Part shown: positions 1 to 5,415 of the stretch, in pieces | Layout: each line of letters starts with the position of its first letter | Position numbering within the stretch: position 1 is the stretch's first letter | Origin: Oscillospiraceae bacterium | GTDB taxonomy: Bacteria > Bacillota > Clostridia > Oscillospirales > Ruminococcaceae | Length of the DNA: 7,087 nucleotides | Direction: 5' to 3' | NCBI GenBank assembly: GCA_017528675.1 | Contig: JAFXOO010000475.1 | Location: 1-7,087, forward strand | Made by a program: the position numbers and the translations under genes | The notes under the pieces: generated by a model | Seen by the model: only the letters and a program-made list of their open reading frames with translations | Told to the model about the DNA's origin: nothing | Database searches by the model: none

Positions 1-316
1 AATGAGAACGGAAAGCAAGGCAGAGTGAAACGGGGGAAAATCCGCGCACTGATCGATCGTCTTCGGACATACAAGGGGGGAAATCTGCCGTTTAGTCGAT
101 GATCCTATTGTTCCATTTACAAACAATCAGGCAGAGCGTGATCTGCGCATGGTCAGAATGAAGAGTAAGGTCATCGGTACTTTCCGCTCAGAACAGGGTG
201 CTAAAGATTTCCTGTTGTTGAAGTCTCTGACCTCTACCGCCGCAAAAGCTGAATTCACTGCGTTCGATGCACTGCATTCTTTGTTTCAAGGACAGTTGGC
301 TTGGAGGACTGAATAG
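1..316 (+). pseudogene. IS66-family transposase, C-terminal end, frameshifted and cut by the window edge
   Basis: This is the 3' end of an IS66-type DDE transposase gene, the enzyme that cuts and joins the ends of its insertion sequence. Bases 1-99 in frame 1 read a basic segment containing KIRALIDRLRTYKGG, then hit TGA at 100-102. Frame 2 continues the same protein through VPFTNNQAERDLRMV and GTFRSEQGAKDF to TAG at 314-316. NNQAERD is the IS66 signature carrying the catalytic Glu (codon 134-136). Removing one G from the run of six at 75-80 joins the frames as YKGEICRLVDDPIVPF, which fits the family better than either frame alone. The upstream part lies outside the window. The copy is most likely inactive, though a sequencing error or slippage at the G run is possible. 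Family assignment is firm; pseudogene status less so. Confidence 0.9.
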
Positions 317-320
317 TTAC
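317..320. other. possible right end of the IS66 element
   Basis: TTAC follows the transposase stop codon directly. IS66-family elements commonly begin with GTAA and end with TTAC and duplicate 8 bp of target, which would make 321-328 (GTACATTG) the target copy. The left end is outside the window, so neither the inverted repeat nor the duplication can be confirmed. In this reading the terminal repeat would overlap the last transposase codons, which is unusual. Confidence 0.25.
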
Positions 321-347
321 GTACATTGAATCATTTTGGGTATTATT

Positions 348-371
348 TGAGCCTCCTTTGCAGGAGGCTCA
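348..371. terminator. 9-bp perfect hairpin, possible weak bidirectional terminator
   Basis: TGAGCCTCC (348-356) pairs perfectly with GGAGGCTCA (363-371) around the six-base loop TTTGCA. It lies between the convergent ends of the IS66 gene and the minus-strand operon, where a shared terminator is expected. Neither side has a strong T run: the plus side is TTACTATGTT and the minus side is AATAATACCC. The stem is clear; its role as a terminator is inferred from position. Confidence 0.5.
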
Positions 372-383
372 TTACTATGTTGA

Positions 384-466
384 TCCATTGCCAGAACTGC
401 ACGTTGTGCGTGGAATATTGTATAGTAGGAACGATTTACGGCACTACGGAATGCATTTGGTTTCAT
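384..466 (-). pseudogene. remnant of a HEPN-domain protein gene
   Basis: Read on the minus strand from an ATG at 466-464, the frame gives MKPNAF, then RSAVNRSYYTIFHAQRA, then VLAMD. This matches the core helix region of HEPN-domain proteins (the COG1895/COG2250 type, where RSAVNRxYYAxFHAxRALL is typical). These are often the toxin-like partners of MNT nucleotidyltransferase antitoxins. Only about 25-28 residues are recognisable. The N-terminal helix is missing, and after AMD the sequence no longer resembles HEPN, although the frame stays open to a TAA at 317-319. Upstream the frame also stays open, but there it is only the shadow of the last codons of the neighbouring LRR protein gene. It is therefore a scrap left by deletion, probably linked to the adjacent IS66. 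No ribosome site was seen and expression is unlikely. Confidence 0.75.
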
Positions 467-479
467 AATGCATTGATGT

Positions 480-3400
480 TTAATCTCTGTACCAGCATTG
501 TACTTTAGGCCCAGCAACTCCTTTACTATTGTAGGGTGTAATATCCACACAAATGTACAGGGCAACTGAAGCTGAGATGATTTTCAACTTGCTTGATGAG
601 GATTGACCTTTATCATAATAATCTAGGAAATAATTGCCTATTGCTTCGTAATCCTCTCTTGCTTCAGCCGCATCCAGAAGGAATACCTCGTATTTATAAT
701 ATGAATATGTTCCACTGACATTCAGGTAGTAGGTACCCCCCTCTTTTGCTGATGTAGAATAGATGATTTTTGATGATGTGATCTTAGGTTTTGCTTCTGT
801 TGGAGGTTGAGTGGGAGCCTGTGTAGGTTTCTCGGTGGGCGGCTGCGTCGGAGCCTGTGTAGGCGCTTCAGTTGGCTTCTCCGTAGGTGGCTCAGTCGGA
901 TCGGTAGCCGGCTGCGGCGGCGATGCAAGGTAATCCAGCAGGCTCATGGTACCGCCCGCACCGACATAGGCTGCATAGATCAGGACTGTCGCTGCATCCG
1001 ATGCATTGACGGTTTTATCAAAATTCACATCGGCAGCAGTTGTTTGTGCATCTGTCAAGCCGTAGCTGCCGCCTGCACCGATCGAAGCCGCTGCGATCAG
1101 GATCTGTGCTGCATCGCTGGCATTGATCATACTGTCATCATTGACATCACCAAGCGGAAGCTCCTTTTCAGGTTCAGTGGGTGGTTCTGTGGGATCTGTC
1201 ATGGGTTCTGTCGGAGGTTCGGTGGGAGCCTGTACATTCACAGTGAACTGCACGGCGTTGTACTGTTGATCGTAGACTGTAATGATCGCTGTTCCGCCGG
1301 ACAAGGCTGTTACCAGGCCATTTGACGATACGATTGCAACATTTGGATTGCTGGAAGAATAAGCCAGGCCGGATTTGTTTGCAGTGATCTGGTGTTGTTC
1401 GCCGGCTTGGAGGTTAATCGTTTCCGTTAAGAGCTCAAGTGCGGCTTCTGTTGTCGTTTCAGTCTTTGTTTCTGTTGTGGTCGTAGTTGAGGTGGCAGTT
1501 GTTGGAGATGTTGAAGCGGTGGTAGTTGAGGTCGTTGCAGTAGTTGTTGCAGATGTTGAAGCGGTGGTAGTTGAGGTCGTTGCAGTAGTTGTTGCTGATG
1601 TTGAAGTGGTGGTAGTTGAGGTCGTTGCAGTAGTTGTTGCAGATGTTGAAGTGGTGGTAGCAGTTGAAGTCGTTGCGGTAGTTGTTGTGACTGATGTGGT
1701 GGCCGTTGTGGCGGCAGTTGTCGTTGCATAGGGATCCGGCAGAATTGTCAGGTTGAATACGGCTTCATAGATGTCTGCGTTTAAAACAGCCGTGCCGTCT
1801 GCCTCTGCTGTCTGCTGTAGTTCAAGCTTTAGTTCACCTGTAAATGGCGCATTGGGATAGAGGCTCATCGGCACCTTGTCTTGGTTACGTTCTGATGTGA
1901 ATGTATCACAGATAAAGCTGAATTCCGCACAAGGATTCTGGAAAAATTGTATTGTTCCAATAGGCTTTCCGTCACTGCGGGACACAATTGCATAAAAATC
2001 GAAACTCTGTCCTGCTGTGAGAGTTGGGAAAGAAGAAGGAAGACTGATGGTGTAAAGTATCCCGGTTTCCTGTGGAGCGGGATAAAATGCTATTTTATGA
2101 TAATTGGCATATCTTTCTGCATATGAGCCTTTTTTGCCGTAAATCAGTACCCATGGATCGTGTCGAATATTGCCTTTTTCGATTCTTGTAACGCTTTCCG
2201 GAATAGTGATGCATAACCTGTCATTATTGGCAAATGTATTCTCCTGGATGACAGATATCCCATCCGGGATATTGACATATTGCAGGTTGTCGCATCCATA
2301 AAATGCATATTCGCCTATGTACTTCACGCTATCCGGTATGGTTATGCTGATTATTTCGTTTTTACGTGCAAAGGCGTTATCACAGATGGAGTGTACTGTT
2401 TCCGGAATTTCGACAGAACCAGAACACCTTGATCCGTCAAGTAGGTTACCGTTGACGATGAACAATGGGTTTTGTGAAAGCCTTTCCTCCATCCATGGGG
2501 TTCCCCCAAAGGCATCGTTTCCAATTGTCTGTACACTATCCGGGAGGATAATCGTCGAAAGATGGGTGCAGCCGCCAAAGGCAAAACAACCAATCGTTGT
2601 TACACTGGAGGGGATTTTCACGGATATCAGACCATCACAGCCTTGAAATGCATCTTCACCAATACAGGTGACACCGTCCGGTATGGCAACATTTCCTTGA
2701 CAGTTTGACCCGTCAATCAAAATACTGCTTACCATCACAAGCGGATTCTCCGACTGTTTAGCGCTCAGCCAGGGCGTCATTTCAAAAGCTCTGCCTCCGA
2801 TGCTTGTGACGCTGTCCGGAACGGTCATTTCATACAAGTGTATGCAGCTATCAAATGCATGGGTTCCAATGCTTGTGACGCTGTCTGGAATGGTCATTTC
2901 ATACAGTTCTGTGCAGCTATAAAATGCTTCGTCCCCGATGCTTGTGACGCTGTCCGGAATGGTGACTGAACGAAGTGCAGCATTGTTGTAGAATGCACGT
3001 TCGTTAATGCTTGTGACACCGTAAGGAATGCTGACATGACCTACGCTTGCAGTTCCGTCAATCAGAATGTGATTGACAATGACAAGCGGGTTTTCTTGTT
3101 TTCTGGACTCAAACCAGGGCGTACTATAAAAAGCGCCGACACCAATCTCCGTGACACTCTCCGGAATGGATATGACTGATAACTGCGGACAGTTGTAAAA
3201 AGCCTCTTTCCCAATCGTTGTAACGCTCTTCGGTATAGATACTTCCAATAGGTTGGGAAGCCCTGAGAATGCATTTTCGGAAATACTTGTTATACCTTCC
3301 TCAATAATCAGATTTTGCGCACTATCCAGAATTTCAAACTGGTTATAATGGTAATCTTCATAGCCAAATTCGCATATGTCACCTGATCCGCTTATGGTCA

Positions 3401-3581
3401 GTGTTCCATCTGCAAGCAGCTTCCAGGTTACATCTACGCCGAATGTACCGGAATAGATGATCTCCGCCGCCTTTGCCGATACAATAACGGGAATTGTATG
3501 CTGTACTCCCTGCACTGGTACACACAGCAGTCCCATACAAACCGCCGTTGCCGCAGAAATCAGTCTTTTCAGTAATCTCAT
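480..3581 (-). CDS. secreted multidomain protein: BspA-type LRRs, Thr-rich linker, BIG2, dockerin, C-terminal shared domain
   Basis: A 1033-residue exported protein, probably for adhesion or surface display. Residues 1-38 look like a signal peptide (basic RLLKR, hydrophobic core, cleavage after VSAKA). Residues 39-90 are the beta-rich segment often found before BspA-type LRRs. Residues 93-470 hold 14 leucine-rich repeat units of the IPDSVTSIGxxAF type, and the block closes with the usual GSYAERYA segment near 485-492. Residues 505-615 are an unassigned beta-rich region. A Thr/Ser-rich linker spans 617-713 and a BIG2 Ig-like domain 718-783 (YSSSNPNVAIVSSNGLVTA). A TEPPTE linker leads to the dockerin at 810-886, then a Pro/Thr linker (887-933) and a terminal domain (934-1033) shared with the 506-aa protein of this locus. 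The ATG is preceded by GGGAGGG at good spacing. It lies 29 bp after the amidase gene and is probably the last gene of the operon. Ligand and dockerin partner are unknown; no cohesin is in the window. Confidence 0.93.
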   Translation of the reverse strand: MRLLKRLISAATAVCMGLLCVPVQGVQHTIPVIVSAKAAEIIYSGTFGVDVTWKLLADGTLTISGSGDICEFGYEDYHYNQFEILDSAQNLIIEEGITSISENAFSGLPNLLEVSIPKSVTTIGKEAFYNCPQLSVISIPESVTEIGVGAFYSTPWFESRKQENPLVIVNHILIDGTASVGHVSIPYGVTSINERAFYNNAALRSVTIPDSVTSIGDEAFYSCTELYEMTIPDSVTSIGTHAFDSCIHLYEMTVPDSVTSIGGRAFEMTPWLSAKQSENPLVMVSSILIDGSNCQGNVAIPDGVTCIGEDAFQGCDGLISVKIPSSVTTIGCFAFGGCTHLSTIILPDSVQTIGNDAFGGTPWMEERLSQNPLFIVNGNLLDGSRCSGSVEIPETVHSICDNAFARKNEIISITIPDSVKYIGEYAFYGCDNLQYVNIPDGISVIQENTFANNDRLCITIPESVTRIEKGNIRHDPWVLIYGKKGSYAERYANYHKIAFYPAPQETGILYTISLPSSFPTLTAGQSFDFYAIVSRSDGKPIGTIQFFQNPCAEFSFICDTFTSERNQDKVPMSLYPNAPFTGELKLELQQTAEADGTAVLNADIYEAVFNLTILPDPYATTTAATTATTSVTTTTATTSTATTTSTSATTTATTSTTTTSTSATTTATTSTTTASTSATTTATTSTTTASTSPTTATSTTTTTETKTETTTEAALELLTETINLQAGEQHQITANKSGLAYSSSNPNVAIVSSNGLVTALSGGTAIITVYDQQYNAVQFTVNVQAPTEPPTEPMTDPTEPPTEPEKELPLGDVNDDSMINASDAAQILIAAASIGAGGSYGLTDAQTTAADVNFDKTVNASDAATVLIYAAYVGAGGTMSLLDYLASPPQPATDPTEPPTEKPTEAPTQAPTQPPTEKPTQAPTQPPTEAKPKITSSKIIYSTSAKEGGTYYLNVSGTYSYYKYEVFLLDAAEAREDYEAIGNYFLDYYDKGQSSSSKLKIISASVALYICVDITPYNSKGVAGPKVQCWYRD
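483..782 (-). other. C-terminal domain of the LRR/dockerin protein, shared with the 506-aa protein
   Basis: Residues 934-1033 contain EGGTYYLNVSGTYSYYKYEV, then a variable acidic segment, then SSSSKLKIISASV and VDITPYNSKGVAGPKVQCW. The same order of blocks occurs in the 506-aa membrane protein. The stop codon falls at the end of the alignable domain, so this C-terminus is probably intact despite the scar just downstream. I do not recognise the domain; the alternating pattern suggests a beta-sandwich. Confidence 0.7.
924..1154 (-). other. type I dockerin-like domain, internal
   Basis: Residues 810-886 of the LRR protein. Two calcium-loop repeats are complete: DVNDDSMINASD (residues 812-823) and DVNFDKTVNASD (851-862), with D, N, D, N and D at loop positions 1, 3, 5, 9 and 12. 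Each is followed by a helix of the form AAxxLIxAAxxGAGG. Dockerins bind cohesins on scaffoldins or the cell surface. The two halves are very alike and share the AS pair at loop positions 10-11. The domain is internal, with a linker and another domain after it, whereas many dockerins are terminal. Confidence 0.85.
1498..1680 (-). repeat. in-frame 45-bp minisatellite encoding a Thr/Ser linker (4 copies)
   Basis: Copies start at 1498, 1543, 1588 and 1633; the last is 48 bp. On the plus strand each reads GTTGTTGCAGATGTTGAAG and onward with few changes, and on the coding strand each encodes a 15-residue Thr/Ser/Ala unit. All periods are multiples of three, so gain or loss of copies would change linker length without a frameshift. 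Less regular Thr codon repeats extend on both sides, to about 1440 and 1735. Confidence 0.85.
2172..3305 (-). repeat. BspA-type LRR array, 14 units on a 69-bp (23-residue) period
   Basis: Units begin at residues 93, 116, 139, 185, 208, 231, 254, 300, 323, 346, 392, 415, 438 and 460. Spacing is 23 residues except for three units of exactly 46 and a last step of 22. The three long units (from residues 139, 254 and 346) each contain TPW, then NPLxxV, then LxDG. DNA similarity is highest around 2806-2960, where GATGCTTGTGACGCTGTCCGG recurs on the plus strand with a 69-bp period (one or two mismatches), suggesting recent duplication or conversion. Confidence 0.85.
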
Positions 3582-3587
3582 TGCATT

Positions 3588-3594
3588 CCCTCCC
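3588..3594 (-). promoter_or_regulatory. ribosome binding site of the LRR/dockerin gene
   Basis: The minus strand reads GGGAGGG, ending 6 bases before the ATG at 3581. It lies in the 29-bp gap after the amidase gene and supports the chosen start. Confidence 0.7.
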
Positions 3595-3611
3595 TTTTTA
3601 TTTCTTCAAAG

Positions 3612-4469
3612 TTACGACTTGACAAAACACCCCTCAATCCCCCGCACGATCCCCTCTGCAAGCTTCTCCTGATACGCCGGATCATTAAGCAACCGGTCTT
3701 CCTCAGGATTGGTCATGAAACCACATTCGATCATGATGCACGGCACCTCTGCCCAGTTCTGGCCGGTGTAGTTGTCATTCTGGACAATGCCACGGTTCTG
3801 GGCACCGACTGTCTCACAGAGGATCGGCTGGATGATCTGCGCATATTGATAGCTCTGTGCAGCGATGGCGTTGCTTTCGCTGACATAGAGCCCGATACCA
3901 GTGGCTTCGGGGTTATCCGATGCATCACAGTGGATGCGCAGCATCAGATCAACACCGTATTCGTTCATCATTTTTGTCCTCTCCTGGTTGGAGAGGTTGA
4001 CATCGTGCGTTTCCCGTGTCATGTAGACCGTGGCGCCTTCTGCTTCAAGCTCCGTCCGGAGCGCCAGCGAGAGGTCGAGGTTTGTGACATATTCCGGAAT
4101 TCCCGTTGCCACGCCAGTCGTACCGCTCTTGACCTTGTCCTTGGTTGTTGGATTCCAGGGCGCAATAGCCTCCTGCTCTGAATTGCCGTGCAGCTGATGG
4201 CCGGGATCAATGCCGATCTTAATGCCATAGAGCTTGCCTGCTGCCTCTGTGTGAAGCTCGCTTTCGGGCGCTGTTACAGCTTCGGTCACAGACTCCGTGT
4301 CAGGCAAAGCGGCTTCTGTGATGACCACAGCGAGCGTTTCAGGTGCGGTATTCGTTTGCTGTTCTGTTATAACGGGCTCTGACGAGCCGCTATAGGTCTC
4401 CTGTACAGGAGACGAGCAGCCCGTCAGAATAACCGCTGTCAGCAGCACTGCTGCGATTCTGTTCTTCAT
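3612..4469 (-). CDS. N-acetylmuramoyl-L-alanine amidase (Amidase_3), lipoprotein
   Basis: A zinc amidase that cleaves the bond between MurNAc and L-Ala of peptidoglycan, predicted to be tethered to the outer face of the membrane. Residues 1-18 form a lipoprotein signal with lipobox ILTGC, so Cys18 would be lipidated. Residues 19-78 are a Ser/Thr/Glu-rich spacer. The catalytic domain covers about 82-283: IGIDPGH gives zinc ligand His91, GIPEYVTNLDLSLAL gives Glu126, LMLRIHCDAS gives His180, and MIECGFMTN gives catalytic Glu248. The domain is of ordinary size and all four key residues are present, so it should be active. There is no SH3, LysM or other wall-binding domain. The ATG lies one base after the stop of the SH3 lipoprotein gene (TGATATG), with a GGTGAG-like ribosome site inside that gene's end, which suggests translational coupling. 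Cell separation, wall turnover and germination are all possible roles. Confidence 0.95.
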   Translation of the reverse strand: MKNRIAAVLLTAVILTGCSSPVQETYSGSSEPVITEQQTNTAPETLAVVITEAALPDTESVTEAVTAPESELHTEAAGKLYGIKIGIDPGHQLHGNSEQEAIAPWNPTTKDKVKSGTTGVATGIPEYVTNLDLSLALRTELEAEGATVYMTRETHDVNLSNQERTKMMNEYGVDLMLRIHCDASDNPEATGIGLYVSESNAIAAQSYQYAQIIQPILCETVGAQNRGIVQNDNYTGQNWAEVPCIMIECGFMTNPEEDRLLNDPAYQEKLAEGIVRGIEGCFVKS

Positions 4470-4470
4470 A

Positions 4471-5388
4471 TCAGCTCACCGAAACCATCTTGTAGCTGAC
4501 GTAACCGGTTTTACCATTATAGCTGATATGGTACCAATATCCGTCAAAATCGAGGATTGTGAATGTTGTGCCACGCTTGATGGTCTCCACAACATTGTTG
4601 TTGTTCTCCTTGGAGGGGGAACTGCGGACATTGCATTCCGCCACATCCACATAGCCCTGCGTTGCAGAATAGCTCTTGTCCTGCGCTGCAGGCGGTGTTC
4701 CCATCGTGATGGATTTCGTCTGCACGTAGCCCATCAGGTCATAGCCGCTGCCACTGTCCGTACCGATATAATAGAAGCCGTTGTAGGTGCCGTAGACGGT
4801 CACCGCATCGCCTTTGTAAAGCTTGTCGGCTTCGCGCTTCTGTCCGGTTGTGGAGGCAGATTTGTAGATGTAGCAAGATTCCACAGAACAGTAAGCATTT
4901 CGTCCGCTGTCGTATTCTTCGTAGTCCGAATAGGATTTCGGTTGCGCTATCCCTTCTGCATCATATTCCACAATAATCGTTTCAGCAGAAGGCGTATCGG
5001 CTGCAGGCGCTTCTGCGGGCTGCACCTCCGCTTGCTGCTGCGGCTCCGGCTTAGTGAACGTCACTTGCTCCGCCTTCATATACCCGGAGATGTCATCCAG
5101 CTTCACCTGATACCATTGCCCCTGCAATCCGTAGATCTCGATTGCATCTCCGGTAAAGCCTCTTGCTACAGCGGTTGAGGTCTCGTCAGGCATCTGATAA
5201 ATCAGCGCATATTCTGCGCTGCCGGCATTGACATATCCGTTGGAAACAGCAGCTTGTTCAGCAGTCTGTGCTGTGCTTTGAGCGGCACTTTCCACAGGTG
5301 CCTGCGGCGCAAGCTCTGTTTGGTTCATACCGCAGCCGGTCAGTGCAAGCACCGATATCAGGTAAAGACTCAGTGCTTTTCTTCTCAT
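4471..5388 (-). CDS. lipoprotein with three bacterial SH3-like domains
   Basis: A 305-residue exported lipoprotein, probably a cell-wall binding partner. The signal peptide ends in lipobox ALTGC, with Cys19 as the lipidation site, followed by an Ala/Gln/Thr-rich spacer. Three SH3-like repeats follow: about 49-113 (NAGSAEYALIY ... RGFTGDAIEIYG ... WYQVK ... SGYMKAEQVTF), 165-230 (CYIYKSAST ... LYKGDAVTVYG ... GYVQTKSI) and 243-305 (ECNVRSSPS ... IKRGTTFTILD ... WYHISYNGKTGYV). The third is the most typical SH3_3 form. The first closely resembles the SH3 domain of the 506-aa protein upstream. Residues 114-164 form an acidic, Gln/Pro/Ala- and Tyr-rich linker. No catalytic motif is visible. The start is fixed by AAGGAGG seven bases upstream, and the gene ends one base before the amidase ATG. 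Binding to peptidoglycan peptides is inferred from the family. Confidence 0.92.
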   Translation of the reverse strand: MRRKALSLYLISVLALTGCGMNQTELAPQAPVESAAQSTAQTAEQAAVSNGYVNAGSAEYALIYQMPDETSTAVARGFTGDAIEIYGLQGQWYQVKLDDISGYMKAEQVTFTKPEPQQQAEVQPAEAPAADTPSAETIIVEYDAEGIAQPKSYSDYEEYDSGRNAYCSVESCYIYKSASTTGQKREADKLYKGDAVTVYGTYNGFYYIGTDSGSGYDLMGYVQTKSITMGTPPAAQDKSYSATQGYVDVAECNVRSSPSKENNNNVVETIKRGTTFTILDFDGYWYHISYNGKTGYVSYKMVSVS

Positions 5389-5395
5389 AGATACA

Positions 5396-5402
5396 CCTCC
5401 TT
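5396..5402 (-). promoter_or_regulatory. perfect Shine-Dalgarno of the SH3 lipoprotein gene
   Basis: AAGGAGG on the minus strand, seven bases before the ATG at 5388. It sits in the 27-bp gap after the 506-aa gene and is the strongest ribosome site of the locus, so this gene may be translated more than its neighbours. Confidence 0.85.
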
Positions 5403-5415
5403 ATGGATGAAGATA

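Noticed and set aside
480..500. Truncation of the LRR protein's C-terminus by the adjacent rearrangement
   Set aside because: Its last domain aligns to the end with the copy inside the 506-aa protein, so the stop codon appears to be at the natural domain end.
467..565. A full-length HEPN gene starting at 565 on the minus strand
   Set aside because: Residues before MKPNAF do not resemble HEPN and overlap the end of the LRR protein gene in another frame; only the part below 466 is HEPN-like.
1375..1731. Plus-strand open frame encoding an almost pure Val/Ala/Glu protein
   Set aside because: It is the reverse complement of the Thr codon repeats of the LRR protein linker.
2800..2960. Evenly spaced near-identical DNA repeats that could suggest a CRISPR-like array
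   Set aside because: The 69-bp period is exactly 23 codons and the repeats encode LRR units in frame; the intervening parts are also coding and similar.
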